Shown here: one piece after another, positions 8,926-17,640 of the stretch
Position numbering within the stretch: position 1 is the first letter of the stretch
How the letters are laid out: each line of letters opens with the position of its first letter
From: Aldehydirespirator sp965203635
GTDB lineage: Bacteria; Actinomycetota; Acidimicrobiia; Acidimicrobiales; Aldehydirespiratoraceae
DNA length: 64,000 nt
Assembly (NCBI GenBank): GCA_965203635.1
Contig: OZ241903.1
Coordinates: 1,488,001-1,552,000, forward strand
Reading direction: 5' to 3'
Translations under genes and position numbers: made by a program
The notes under the pieces: model-generated
Databases searched by the model: none
Seen by the model: the letters and a program-made list of their open reading frames with translations, nothing else
What the model was told of the DNA's origin: nothing

Positions 8926-9783
8926 TTGCCTGTATTTCTCGGGGGACTGGCTGCGGCGCTGCTCGGGGTGGGCGACTTCTTCGGCGGCGTCGGCGGCCGC
9001 CGCATCGACCATCGCGGCGCGGTGGTGGCGATCGCCTGGGTGGCGTCGTGCGTCGGGGCCGTCGTGGCCGGACTGTTCGTGCTGGTGGTTCCCCCGGCCG
9101 ACTTCGGTCGCGTCGACTTCTACTGGACGCTGGTGGCGCTGGTGTTCGCGGCGACGGTGCGGCCATTGCTGTACTTCTCCATGGAGCGGGGCCCCATGGC
9201 GGTGGTCGCCCCGACCTTCAGCCTGGTGTCGTTGGTGATCCCCGCGGTGGTCGGCCCGCTGACCGGCGACCCCCTGGGCGGGGCGGAGCTGGCCGGGGTC
9301 GCGCTGGCCATGCCGGCCGTGCTGCTCATCGCCAGCGACGGCAAGCTCCCGACCAACCGGAGGCTCTGGTCGGGAGAGGCTCTGGTCCTGGGCTGCAGTG
9401 TGGGCGGGTTGCTGGGCTGCCTCAGCCTGACCTTCGCTCAGATCAGCCCCGACGCCGGGGCGATGCCCGCGTTCATCACCCAGCTGGGCGCGGTGGGCAT
9501 CATTCCGCTGATCACCCGGCCGTTCCGGCTGATGGCGCCGCTGTCATCGGATGTGCGCCGCTTCGGCCTGCTGGTCGGACTCATAGACATCGGAGCGGTC
9601 ATCGCCACCGTCATCGCCTTCCAGCGGGGCAACGTCGCGGTGGTGGCCGCCATGCTCGGCTTCGCGCCGGTCACCACCATGACCTTGGCCTGGCGGGTCT
9701 ACCACGAGGCGGTGCGCCGCTGGCAGTGGGTCGGTGCCGCCCTGGGAGCGGGCGCCATCATCCTGTTCTCAACCGCAACCTGA
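8926..9783 (+). CDS. EamA/DMT-superfamily transporter
   Basis: 285 residues, almost wholly hydrophobic with about ten predicted membrane helices and an internal two-fold repeat typical of the drug/metabolite transporter superfamily. The second EamA half carries ERGPMAVVAPTFSLVSLVIP and, near the end, AFQRGNVAVVAAMLGFAPVTTM, the paired helix motifs of the family. It likely exports a small metabolite. The start is TTG at 8926; no better start exists before the first helix. It is divergent from hyuA with a 54-bp shared promoter gap, so export of a hydantoinase-related compound is possible but unproven. Confidence 0.85.
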   Translation: MPVFLGGLAAALLGVGDFFGGVGGRRIDHRGAVVAIAWVASCVGAVVAGLFVLVVPPADFGRVDFYWTLVALVFAATVRPLLYFSMERGPMAVVAPTFSLVSLVIPAVVGPLTGDPLGGAELAGVALAMPAVLLIASDGKLPTNRRLWSGEALVLGCSVGGLLGCLSLTFAQISPDAGAMPAFITQLGAVGIIPLITRPFRLMAPLSSDVRRFGLLVGLIDIGAVIATVIAFQRGNVAVVAAMLGFAPVTTMTLAWRVYHEAVRRWQWVGAALGAGAIILFSTAT

Positions 9784-9817
9784 CCCGCATCACCGCCGTC
9801 GCCACGGCGACTGGGAG

Positions 9818-10612
9818 TCAGCCGTCGATGTCCCACCAGATGGTGACCCGGTCGCGCGGGAAGGGGACATCCGCGACCAGCGCGGTCACCTCGGGCTCGC
9901 GCTCGGGCGGCAGGCACAGGTTGCGGCACCACTGGGGCCCCTCGAACTCGCGGCGCGCCGCGGCGCGGGGGTCCTCGGGCAGCAGCGACTCCTCGGCGAC
10001 GGGGTCCAGACCGGCCTCGGCGATGGCCTCCACTGCGGTGGCCGCGGTGGGCTCGTGGGGCCGCTCGAGGTTCCAGAAGTGGCGCCACAGCATGCGGCGG
10101 CGGTCCTGGGGATGCTTGGGCGTGATCTCGATCACCACCCGGCGGCGGGCGTGGGCGTTCAGCGCGGCCACGAAGGGCACGATCTCGATCGCGTTGTAGA
10201 GCACGTTGTGGCACACCACCACATCGGCGACGGGAGTCTCTCCGGCCACCTCAGGCCAGGAGCCGGCTATCACGGAAGCGGCGATACCCCGCTTCCGAGC
10301 GGTAGCCCCGAACATCTCCAGCATGTCGGTCTGACGGTCGGTGCCGATCACTTCGGTGGCCGGGGGCGCCACCGCGAAGGCCGCGGCCCCGCCCCCGCAG
10401 CCGACATCGAGTACCGAGCCCCCGTCGCCCAGGGCCTCGGCGGCGCGACGGTTCGACAGGGACCGCTCGAACGTCCCGGGCTCGGGCGCGGCGAAGACCT
10501 CCGGGGTGAACACGAAGGGCTGGTGAGTGGCGCCTGCGAGGATCTCGGCGGGGATGGCCCAGTCGGCCATCTGGCGGGCCCAACGCTCGGCGGCCGTCTC
10601 CTGCTGTGCCAT
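9818..10612 (-). CDS. Class I SAM-dependent methyltransferase
   Basis: 264 residues. Motif I of the Rossmann-like methyltransferase fold is clear (VLDVGCGGGAAAFAV), followed by the acidic end of strand 2 (EVIGTDRQTDML) and motif IV-like ADVVVCHNVLYNA. The C-terminal part has no recognisable accessory domain. It presumably transfers a methyl group from S-adenosylmethionine; the acceptor is unknown. The ATG at 10612 fits the start of coding character; the frame is open to 10699 but that extension crosses the palindromic repeat B. It is convergent with the EamA gene (34 bp between stops). Confidence 0.85.
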   Translation of the reverse strand: MAQQETAAERWARQMADWAIPAEILAGATHQPFVFTPEVFAAPEPGTFERSLSNRRAAEALGDGGSVLDVGCGGGAAAFAVAPPATEVIGTDRQTDMLEMFGATARKRGIAASVIAGSWPEVAGETPVADVVVCHNVLYNAIEIVPFVAALNAHARRRVVIEITPKHPQDRRRMLWRHFWNLERPHEPTAATAVEAIAEAGLDPVAEESLLPEDPRAAARREFEGPQWCRNLCLPPEREPEVTALVADVPFPRDRVTIWWDIDG

Positions 10613-10662
10613 GAGCGCAGAACCTAGTGGAGGTCCCGGTTCACCGGAACATGCCCATGCTC

Positions 10663-10713
10663 CGTTCTTGACGTAGTTGTTCGCCTCATAGCGGCACAAC
10701 TACGTCAAGAACG
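10663..10713. repeat. Family B 51-bp inverted repeat, copy 1
   Basis: CGTTCTTGACGTAGTTGT faces ACAACTACGTCAAGAACG across a 15-nt centre: 18-bp perfect arms. A second copy with the same arms is at 44116-44166. Here it lies between the methyltransferase start and the response-regulator stop. Confidence 0.95.
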
Positions 10714-10755
10714 AGTCAGCCGCACCGCGAGATGGTCACCTGTCCGCCGAGCGGC

Positions 10756-11412
10756 TCACCAGATGCGGCGGGCGGCGGCCCACCGGCTCAGCTCGTGGCG
10801 GTTGGACAGCTGCAGCTTGCGGAGGACCGCCGAGGCGTGGGTCTCCACCGTCTTGATCGAGATGGTCAGCTGGCGGGCGATCTCCTTGTAGGTGTAGCCC
10901 CGGGCCAGGTGGCGCAGAACCTCCCGCTCCCTGGCGGTCAGCCGGTCGAGGTCCTCGTCGGACTCGGACCCCGCGACCGCCACCGTGTCGGTGGCGAAGG
11001 CGTCCAGCACGAACCCGGCGAGGCGGGGCGAGAACACCGCGTCGCCGTCCCTCACCCGGATGATCGCATCCACCAGGTCGTCCCCGGAGATCGACTTGGT
11101 GACATAGCCCCTGGCCCCCGCCCGGACCACCGCGATCACGTCGGTGGCGTCGTCGGACACCGACAGGGCGAGGAACCGGGTCTCGACGCCGGCCGCGGTC
11201 ACCGACTCGATCACCTCGCGCCCCGACCCGGAGGGAAGGTGCACGTCCAGAAGCACGACGTCGGGGCTCCACCGCTCGATGGTCTCGACGGCGGAGCCGA
11301 CGTCGTCGGCCTCGGCCACCACGGCCACGCGGTCGCCGATCTCGGCCCGCACGCCGGTGCGGAACAGCCGGTGGTCGTCGACGATCACCACCCGGGGAGG
11401 AGCAGCCGCCAT
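10756..11412 (-). CDS. NarL/LuxR-family response regulator
   Basis: 218 residues. An N-terminal receiver domain shows the acidic pair VIVDDH, the phospho-acceptor in VVLLDVHLP and the conserved lysine in GYVTKSI. The C-terminal GerE-type helix-turn-helix is evident from LTAREREVLRHLARGYT and KTVETHASAVLRKL. It should be phosphorylated by the PspC-domain histidine kinase encoded just upstream on the same strand (11537-12700) and act as a DNA-binding transcription factor. The ATG at 11412 starts at the expected distance from the receiver's first strand. Repeat C1 fills the gap between kinase stop and regulator start, so the regulator may have its own promoter or be separated by this insertion. 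Confidence 0.92.
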   Translation of the reverse strand: MAAAPPRVVIVDDHRLFRTGVRAEIGDRVAVVAEADDVGSAVETIERWSPDVVLLDVHLPSGSGREVIESVTAAGVETRFLALSVSDDATDVIAVVRAGARGYVTKSISGDDLVDAIIRVRDGDAVFSPRLAGFVLDAFATDTVAVAGSESDEDLDRLTAREREVLRHLARGYTYKEIARQLTISIKTVETHASAVLRKLQLSNRHELSRWAAARRIW

Positions 11413-11429
11413 GACCGCCACGGTAGTCC

Positions 11430-11523
11430 TAGAGGCCGAGCGAACAGGGACGCTCTCGGCTGGGAGCCGAGCGAGGCCGTGGCCCGAGCGGCCCGTGAGC
11501 GAAGCGAACAAGAGCGGGAAACA
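11430..11523. repeat. Family C composite repeat, copy 1
   Basis: AGAGGCCGAGCG at one end, a variable middle, then the core GCGAGGCCGTGGCCCGAGCG and the end AACAAGAGCGGGAAAC. It fills the kinase/regulator gap; the GAGGCC end lies 18 bp from the regulator start. Other copies: 19928, 21923, 31201, 57978 and 62482. Confidence 0.9.
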
Positions 11524-11536
11524 CGATGCGGAGCCG

Positions 11537-12700
11537 TCAGCTCCGGGCCAGGTGCAGGCGCACCTCGGTGCCCTGCCCTTTCGAGCTGATGATCTCGCAG
11601 CTCCCGCCCACCCGGTCGAGCCGGCCCCGGATCGAGTCGCGAATGCCGTGGCGGTCGCCGTTCACCGCGTTGGGGTCGAAGCCCACGCCCCGGTCGCGCA
11701 CGAACACCTCCACCCTTTGGGGTGTGGCCTCCAAGTACACCGACACCTCGGCACAGCCCGACCACCGGGCGGCGTTGGTCATGGCCTCGCCCGCCGCGGC
11801 CACCAGCGACTCCATGGCCGGATCCAACGGGGCGTCACCCACGGCCACCACGTCGATGACCACGCCGTGGCGGTCCTCGATCGCGGCGGCCAGGTGCTCA
11901 ATCGCGGCCCTCACCGCGGCCTGGCCGGGCTCGGAGCCGCCGCCGTAGAGCCAGCCGCGCAATTCTCGCTCCTGGCGCCGAGCCAGCGCGGTCATGCGGG
12001 CCGGGTCATCGGATCGCTGCATCAGGGCGAGAGTCTGGAGCACCGAGTCGTGAAGGTGGGCGGCCATCTCGGCCCGCTCGTCGGCCCGGATGCGTCGCTG
12101 CCGCTCCTCGCGCCGGTCCCGGAGCAGCACGGCCACCCACGGGCCCAGGATCAGCGCCAGCCCGCCCACCACCAGCCCGCCCGACAGCAACCCGTCGCGC
12201 ACTGCCGACAGCGACAGGTTGGCTGCGGCGATGACGCCGATCCCCAGCGCGAGCAGGATCGTGCCCGCCGCTATCCGCACCGCGGCCGCCCGGCCTATGC
12301 CGGCCGAGGGCTGTGCCCTCCAGACGACGATCCCGAGTCCGAGAGCCACACACAGGGCCGGCCAGATCACCGTGTCGGGCAAGGCCACGCCCAAGTGCCG
12401 GACCAGCAGCACCGTTCCGAGCACGATCAGGGCCATGCCCGCGGCCCGCCTGGCTGCCATGCGGGGCGTAGGCGCAGCGTCGGCGGGTTGCGCTCTGTCC
12501 GTGGGGAGGGCGGCTTGGGGGAGCAGGATCCATCCCAGCAGGTAGAGGGGAACTCCTACCCAGGCCAGCGCCAGCGCCACGAAGGCGATCCGCACGATGG
12601 TGGCGTCGATGCCGAGGCGCGCCCCGATACCGCCGCACACGCCCGCGATCATTCGATCGGTGCGAGACCTGACAGGCCAGCCGGCACGGGTCGGCGCCAT
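11537..12700 (-). CDS. Histidine kinase with N-terminal PspC domain
   Basis: 387 residues. The N-terminal PspC domain has DRMIAGVCGGIGARLGID and VPLYLLGWILLP, followed by several more membrane helices (to about residue 180). The C-terminal half is a NarX/DesK-type kinase: dimerisation motif HLHDSVLQTL with the phospho-accepting histidine, N-box region NAARWS and G1 box DRGVGFDP. Fusion of PspC to a kinase is known in actinobacteria and is thought to link membrane stress to transcription. It is paired with the downstream response regulator and divergent from another PspC protein at 12830. An ATG at 12700 is used; a start at 12745 would add 15 residues lacking family similarity. Confidence 0.9.
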   Translation of the reverse strand: MAPTRAGWPVRSRTDRMIAGVCGGIGARLGIDATIVRIAFVALALAWVGVPLYLLGWILLPQAALPTDRAQPADAAPTPRMAARRAAGMALIVLGTVLLVRHLGVALPDTVIWPALCVALGLGIVVWRAQPSAGIGRAAAVRIAAGTILLALGIGVIAAANLSLSAVRDGLLSGGLVVGGLALILGPWVAVLLRDRREERQRRIRADERAEMAAHLHDSVLQTLALMQRSDDPARMTALARRQERELRGWLYGGGSEPGQAAVRAAIEHLAAAIEDRHGVVIDVVAVGDAPLDPAMESLVAAAGEAMTNAARWSGCAEVSVYLEATPQRVEVFVRDRGVGFDPNAVNGDRHGIRDSIRGRLDRVGGSCEIISSKGQGTEVRLHLARS

Positions 12701-12829
12701 GGAGAGATGATGGCACGCAGGGCCCCGGACCGGCACCGGGGCCAACCCCTATGTCGGCAGCGGCCCTAGGGGAGAGTTCAGGGAGATTCCCTATTGGCCG
12801 GCTCCACGTCGCGGCACACACTGGACGCC

Positions 12830-14233
12830 ATGGCCGAAGAGCAACGTCCCGGCGCCGGCGAATCGAGCGAGGGCGACGCCGTGGCCGGGGACAAGCTGCC
12901 CGGCCCGGACGAGCCGAACCCCGGCGAGAGTCCGGCCGCCCCGGCAGGTGCCACCGCGGCCGAGCGCCGCAAGCTTTGCCGCAGCTCCACCGACAAGGTG
13001 ATCGCCGGAGTCGCGGGGGGCATCGGCGCCTACTTCGGGATCGACTCGGTGATCGTGAGGATCGCCTTCATCGTGCTGACCTTCCTGGGCGGCGCCGGTC
13101 CGTTCCTGTACCTGATCGGCTGGCTGGCCCTGCCCCAGGAGGACTCGCCCAGTGTCATCGCCAAAGCTCTGGGGAGCGACTCACCCCATCGCTTCCGCAG
13201 CCTGATGGCGGTCGTGCTGATCGGCATCGGTCTGCTCATCACCGCCAATCTCAGCGGCGAGCTGTTCGCGACGTTCATCAATGTGTGGACGATTGCTCCC
13301 TATCTTGCCCTCATCCTCATTGCCGCCGGTGTGGCCCTGGTGCTCTGGCCCGGACCCATCGGACGGTCCAAGCCCACTCCGGCCCCGTCGCCGCCGCCGT
13401 CGGCGCCCTCACCCCCAGCGCCTCATCCCTCCACGGCGGCGGCGGGCGGGCCGGAGTGGGCAGCCGCCTCACCGGCCGGGTCGGGATGGGCAGCCGCCTC
13501 GCCGGCCGGGTCGGGGCCGACTCCTGTCGCGCCGGTGCGAAGGCGCGGGCGCACGATGATCGGCTATCTCACCGTCGCAGTCCTGCTGGTGTACACCGGC
13601 GGCGCGATGGTGTTGGATCGACTCGACGCAGTTGAGGTGGACATAGGGGTCTACTTCGCGATCGCTCTGGCCATCACGGGTGTCGGGCTGCTGGTGTCGG
13701 CGTACTTCGCGTCCGCCCGAGGCCTCATCCTTCTCGGGGTTGTGCTCTCCGCGCCGCTGCTGCTGTTCGCGGGAGCCGAGCTGCCGTGGGGAGCGGGGGT
13801 GGGTGAGGTGCGGGTGAGCGTCACCGACATCGACGAACTTCGCGACGAGTACCGCCACGGCATCGGCAAGCTGGTGGTAGACCTCCGCGGGCTCGAGCCT
13901 GATGGCGCAGTCCATTCTCTGGACCTCAGCCTCAGCGTCGGCGAGATGGACATCTACGTCCCCGACAACATTAGGACGACTGCCGATGTCGATGTCGGGG
14001 CGGGGAGCATGCGGGTGTGGCACAGCGGGCCGGTGCCCGACGGGCAGGAGGCCCGCGGCTCCGGCTACCCCTGGGAGGAGCGCGAGGACGGCCTCGGACT
14101 TTCCCGCCGAGTCACCACACCGGCATGGGGCGAGCCCGAGAGCGAGCTGCGCCTGGATGTCGACATCGGCATCGGCGAGGCCGAGATCGTGACCCTGCCC
14201 GCCACAACCTCGATAGGAGCGACGGGACAATGA
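12830..14233 (+). CDS. PspC-domain membrane protein with LiaF-like C-terminus
   Basis: 467 residues. Acidic, Pro/Ala-rich N-terminus, then a PspC domain (KVIAGVAGGIGAYFGID, FLYLIGWLALP), further membrane helices, a Pro/Ala/Gly linker with a 30-bp perfect internal repeat (WAAASPAGSG twice, about 13457-13516), two more helices and a C-terminal beta-rich domain with VGEMDIYVPDNI and VDVGAGSMRV, which resembles the LiaF/DUF4097 cell-wall-active domain. Such proteins sense or modulate envelope stress. Its divergence from the PspC histidine kinase suggests one regulon, in which this protein could be target or co-sensor. Its stop overlaps the start of the next gene by four bases (ATGA). Confidence 0.85.
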   Translation: MAEEQRPGAGESSEGDAVAGDKLPGPDEPNPGESPAAPAGATAAERRKLCRSSTDKVIAGVAGGIGAYFGIDSVIVRIAFIVLTFLGGAGPFLYLIGWLALPQEDSPSVIAKALGSDSPHRFRSLMAVVLIGIGLLITANLSGELFATFINVWTIAPYLALILIAAGVALVLWPGPIGRSKPTPAPSPPPSAPSPPAPHPSTAAAGGPEWAAASPAGSGWAAASPAGSGPTPVAPVRRRGRTMIGYLTVAVLLVYTGGAMVLDRLDAVEVDIGVYFAIALAITGVGLLVSAYFASARGLILLGVVLSAPLLLFAGAELPWGAGVGEVRVSVTDIDELRDEYRHGIGKLVVDLRGLEPDGAVHSLDLSLSVGEMDIYVPDNIRTTADVDVGAGSMRVWHSGPVPDGQEARGSGYPWEEREDGLGLSRRVTTPAWGEPESELRLDVDIGIGEAEIVTLPATTSIGATGQ

Positions 14234-14616
14234 GCGACGAGACGATGACCGACGAAGCAACAGACACCGGCGCTGCCGCAGAGACTGACGCCGCTGCGGA
14301 TACCGATGCTGCCGCCGAAACTGACGCCGCTGCGGATACCGGCGCCACCGCCGAAACTGACGCTGCCGCAGAGACCGGCGCCGCCGCCCAACGTGAGTCA
14401 GGCGCCGGAAAGTCCCGCCGTGTTGATCCGGTGGCGCTGGTGGCCGGACTGATCTTCATCGCAGTGGCGGCGGCCGCACTCACCGATCGCTTCTGGGCCG
14501 ACCTCGACCCGGTGCTGGTGGTCGGCGGCATCGTGATCGCGGTCGGTGTGGCCCTGATGGTCAATGTGATACTTCGCCATCGACGCCGGGGGCATGACGA
14601 GGGTTCCCCTTCCTGA
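14230..14616 (+). CDS. Small two-helix membrane protein with repetitive acidic N-terminus
   Basis: 128 residues. The first half is a six-residue-period repeat of Ala, Glu/Asp and Thr (AAETDAAADTD-type), encoded by partly repeated DNA with a 36-bp periodicity (14284 and 14320). The second half has two membrane segments, VALVAGLIFIAVAAAAL and VLVVGGIVIAVGVALMV, and a basic tail. The start codon overlaps the stop of the PspC gene, indicating translational coupling and a role in the same envelope system. No family is recognised. Confidence 0.75.
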   Translation: MSDETMTDEATDTGAAAETDAAADTDAAAETDAAADTGATAETDAAAETGAAAQRESGAGKSRRVDPVALVAGLIFIAVAAAALTDRFWADLDPVLVVGGIVIAVGVALMVNVILRHRRRGHDEGSPS

Positions 14617-14635
14617 GGATCCGGACCTCGGCCTC

Positions 14636-15910
14636 TCAGTCCTCGGGTGCGATGGTGAAGCGGTCGAGATAGTCGCTGAAGGCCGACCGGATCCCCTCGG
14701 CGGTCAGGCCGAAGGCCTCGGGCGAGTACCGGTGGCTGCCTCTGGCGCCCTTCGGCTTGGACGCCAGGTACGCCCTGACGGCGTCGGGCAGCCCTGTCGG
14801 GAGAGCCAGGCCGAAGTGCTCGTAGGCCGCGCCGATGGCGGCCACTGGATCCGCGAGCAGATCCGCGTAGTGCAGATCGAAGAACCGGTCGTCGGGCAGG
14901 CGGCCCGAGGCCCGGTCGGCGATGGCCCGACGCTGCAGATGGGACACCCCCGCCACGGTCGGGGCTACGAACGGCTCCATGTCGACTGAGTCGGTGCGCA
15001 TCCACCGCAGCGTGCCCATCAGGCTCAGCATCGACGGCAAGGTGCGGGCCGGATCCCGGTGGAGCTGTATGACCCTGGCGTCGGGGTAGACCGCGAACAG
15101 CTCCCGCAGGGTGGCCAGGTGGCTCGGCGCCTTGAGCACCCAGCGCCGGCCGCGCTCACGCAGGCTCAGCGTCTGCAGGGTGCGGCGGTGCCACTCGTAG
15201 GCGGGACGGTGGTCGGCCAGGGCCAGATGCCGGCTGTAGCTGGGCACGGTGTGGGTGCCGGCCCAGTTGTCGGACAGGAAGGTGGGCACGGTCAGGAAGA
15301 TGCACTCGGTGGGGAGGTCACCGCCGTTGTGGTGCATGGTCTCGTACTCGGGCTGCACGTCGTGCCAGAAAGACACCACTGCGTCGACGCTCCGTTGCGC
15401 CGCGGCCACCGTGGCGGCGTCGCCGGTGGCGGCCGCCACGGGGCGGTGCACCTTCCAGGTGGTCGGGGTGCTGTGGGCCGGGTCGAGGGCCAGCAGCTCG
15501 TGCAGGATCGACGTGCCCGACCGGGCCGCGCCGATCACCACCAGGGGTCCGTCGACCGGTTGCTCGCCGATGTCGGGCCGGCGCCGCCACAGATCGACGA
15601 GTTCCAGCCGGTTGCGCAGCGCGGCCAGAAGGTCGGTGCGGGTGAGGAGCCGGCCGGTGAGGTGAAGTTCGCCCTCTCGTTCCAGCGCCTCCATGAAGGT
15701 CTCGAAATGGGTCCGCCAGCCGTCGCCGCCGTCGCCGCCGTCGCCGAATTCGCCGGGCCGTCCGAAGTCGTGCAGCCCGGCGCTCTCGGTGGCTGCCGCG
15801 ACCAGCTCGTCCGGCTCGAGCGGCACAAGCAGCCGGGCATGGCCGGCGTGGTCGGCGTGGCCGTTGAGCCGGTCCACCCAGCGAGGCCGTGCCGGGGGCT
15901 GCCAGTCCAT
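14636..15910 (-). CDS. Sulfotransferase-family protein
   Basis: 424 residues. The 5'-phosphosulfate loop of PAPS-dependent sulfotransferases appears as VIGAARSGTSILHELL at about residue 131, and the 3'-phosphate-binding region as IQLHRDPARTLPSML. The layout matches the bacterial Sulfotransfer_3 group, often found with lipid or polyketide pathways. It would transfer sulfate from PAPS to an unknown acceptor in the cytoplasm. Last gene of a minus-strand set after the DUF1214 protein (29-bp gap) and SnoaL-like gene, so their substrates may be related. The ATG at 15910 is the only start after the upstream stop that matches family length. Confidence 0.88.
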   Translation of the reverse strand: MDWQPPARPRWVDRLNGHADHAGHARLLVPLEPDELVAAATESAGLHDFGRPGEFGDGGDGGDGWRTHFETFMEALEREGELHLTGRLLTRTDLLAALRNRLELVDLWRRRPDIGEQPVDGPLVVIGAARSGTSILHELLALDPAHSTPTTWKVHRPVAAATGDAATVAAAQRSVDAVVSFWHDVQPEYETMHHNGGDLPTECIFLTVPTFLSDNWAGTHTVPSYSRHLALADHRPAYEWHRRTLQTLSLRERGRRWVLKAPSHLATLRELFAVYPDARVIQLHRDPARTLPSMLSLMGTLRWMRTDSVDMEPFVAPTVAGVSHLQRRAIADRASGRLPDDRFFDLHYADLLADPVAAIGAAYEHFGLALPTGLPDAVRAYLASKPKGARGSHRYSPEAFGLTAEGIRSAFSDYLDRFTIAPED

Positions 15911-15939
15911 TGGAGTCGACCCCCGACGCCCCGGCCGGA

Positions 15940-17118
15940 TCAGCGCCGGAACCGGCGGTGCACCCCCCGGCGCCGGGCCGCCATCACGCTGCGGCGCTCG
16001 TCGGGTGTGACCGTCGGGTGGTCTGCCGGCAGGTGACCGCGCAGCTCGGCCAGGGGGACGACGGCCCCTTCGGCGACCGGTGCATCGGATGCGCCCACCC
16101 AGCGGTAGATGCACATGCCCACCGGGCGGCCCTCGGTGTCGATCCAGTTGGGCGCGCCCGGGTCCTGGTGGCTGACCACGGCCCGCACCAGGCCGTCGCG
16201 GTCGGTGTGGGCCTGGGTGTCGTTGAGGCTGGTCTGGGCGTGGGCGAGGTCTCCCGACTCGAACCAGGGCCAGGTGTGGGTCTGGATCGACCATGTGAAG
16301 GCCTCCGGCGGCTCGAACGTGATCAGCCAGGCCTCGTCGTCGCCGAGGTTCCAGAATCCGCCGCCGTAGGCGATGTTGTCGGCGCCGCCCTGGGCGTGTA
16401 TCGGCGGGGTCAGGACGTTGTCGCCGTTGCGCTGGCGGATCCCCTCGATGAAGCGCAGCCAGAAGGGGACCGAGGTCTCCACCCAGCCCGCGGCCTCCCC
16501 CAGCGCCTCTGCCATGCGGTCGACGGTGAGCCGCTCCGGCCGGTCGCCGGTCCGGTCGAGGCGCTCGATGTAGAAGTCGGGCACGGCGTCGGTGCTCCAA
16601 TCGCACACGTAGACCCTGATACCCAGATAGCGCGCCTCGGGGTTGGTGGCCATCCAGTTGGCCGCCCCGGCGGGACGGTCGGGCGCAATCATCACCTCGA
16701 GGCGCCCGTCCTCGAGGCTCAGTTCACGCAGCGCGCACTCGCTGAACACGCCGTAGCGGCCCAGCTGCATGTCGCCCTCATACAGCGAGAGGATCGCGTC
16801 GCGGCAGCCGGTCACATCGGCGGTGAGCCGGTAGAGGCCGGCCGGGTCGATGGAGCAGCGCAGGTAGTTGTTGTCGGTGTTGGGGCCGCCCCACTTGGTC
16901 ACGTCGTCGTCGAAGCGGTGGAGGGCGGGGAAGTCGGCGTCGCGGAACTCCACCGCGTCCTGCACCGCGAACACCAGCTGCCGGCTGAGGCACCGCAGCC
17001 CCTCGGCCTGGTTGCGGCTGCCGGACGCCGCCGGGTCGTCCAGCACGGCCGCCCCCGCTTCGGCGATCCGGCTGCAGAACTCCCGCCAGACGGCGGCCGG
17101 GTCGAGTGAGTCGGTCAT
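15940..17118 (-). CDS. DUF1214 domain-containing protein
   Basis: 392 residues. The central part has the DUF1254/DUF1214-like pattern (KWGGPNTDNNYLRCSIDPAG, then RYLGIRVYVCDW and QGGADNIAYGGGFWNLGDDE), and the C-terminal half is rich in aromatic residues (FTWSIQTHTWPWFESGDLAH). These domains occur in proteins of unknown biochemical function, often next to lipid or steroid catabolic genes. A strong AGGAGG precedes the ATG. It lies between the SnoaL-like gene (39 bp) and the sulfotransferase in one apparent operon. No catalytic residue can be assigned. Confidence 0.82.
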   Translation of the reverse strand: MTDSLDPAAVWREFCSRIAEAGAAVLDDPAASGSRNQAEGLRCLSRQLVFAVQDAVEFRDADFPALHRFDDDVTKWGGPNTDNNYLRCSIDPAGLYRLTADVTGCRDAILSLYEGDMQLGRYGVFSECALRELSLEDGRLEVMIAPDRPAGAANWMATNPEARYLGIRVYVCDWSTDAVPDFYIERLDRTGDRPERLTVDRMAEALGEAAGWVETSVPFWLRFIEGIRQRNGDNVLTPPIHAQGGADNIAYGGGFWNLGDDEAWLITFEPPEAFTWSIQTHTWPWFESGDLAHAQTSLNDTQAHTDRDGLVRAVVSHQDPGAPNWIDTEGRPVGMCIYRWVGASDAPVAEGAVVPLAELRGHLPADHPTVTPDERRSVMAARRRGVHRRFRR

Positions 17119-17157
17119 CGGCGGATCCTCCTGGGCCTCGGGGACTTCTCGGCCGCG

Positions 17158-17607
17158 TCAGGCGTCGAGGGTGGAGCGCCAGCCCGAGGCGATGTGCTCC
17201 AGCCACCACTGCGGGGCGTTGTCGAGCAGGTTCGACAGGTTGGAGTAGTCCCACCAGCGTGTGATCCTCCCCGCGTCGTCGAACTCCATCACCGAAGTGA
17301 ACGGGTGCCTGATCACCTCGCCGGTGTGGAAGCACCACACCTCCAGATGCTCGGTGACCACCACCGAGCCCTCGGCCACCACCAGGCCCGGCTCATGCGT
17401 ATGGCGCTCCACCGGCTCCAGGCCCAGCCGCAGCCGGGCCACGATCTGGTCGGGGCCGTGGGCGCCCCCGCCCGACTCGCCCGTGCCCACGTCCACGTAG
17501 TTGGCCTCGGGGCTGAAGAACCCCGCTATGGCCTCCCAGTCGTGGGAGTAGAGGGCGTCCCAGAACCGGGCCGCGGCCTGCTTGTTGCGTTCCTGTGTCT
17601 CGTCCAC
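17158..17607 (-). CDS. SnoaL-like / NTF2-fold protein
   Basis: 149 residues with the NTF2-fold pattern: N-terminal helices ending ARFWDALYSHDWEAIAGFF, the turn SPEANYVDVG, a middle GPDQIVARL and the beta strands EHLEVWCFHTGEVIRHPFTSVMEF-type core ending in WWDYSNL. Members are small cytoplasmic enzymes (cyclases, isomerases, hydrolases such as limonene epoxide hydrolase) or ligand-binding proteins. A GTG start is preceded by AGAGGAG. First gene of the SnoaL/DUF1214/sulfotransferase group. No specific activity can be inferred. Confidence 0.85.
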   Translation of the reverse strand: MDETQERNKQAAARFWDALYSHDWEAIAGFFSPEANYVDVGTGESGGGAHGPDQIVARLRLGLEPVERHTHEPGLVVAEGSVVVTEHLEVWCFHTGEVIRHPFTSVMEFDDAGRITRWWDYSNLSNLLDNAPQWWLEHIASGWRSTLDA

Positions 17608-17640
17608 GCCAGCTCCTCTCGCGGCGGCGACCGCGACAGG

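Noticed and set aside
10613..10699. N-terminal extension of the methyltransferase
   Set aside because: The extra codons would translate repeat B; the ATG at 10612 starts the family-like sequence.
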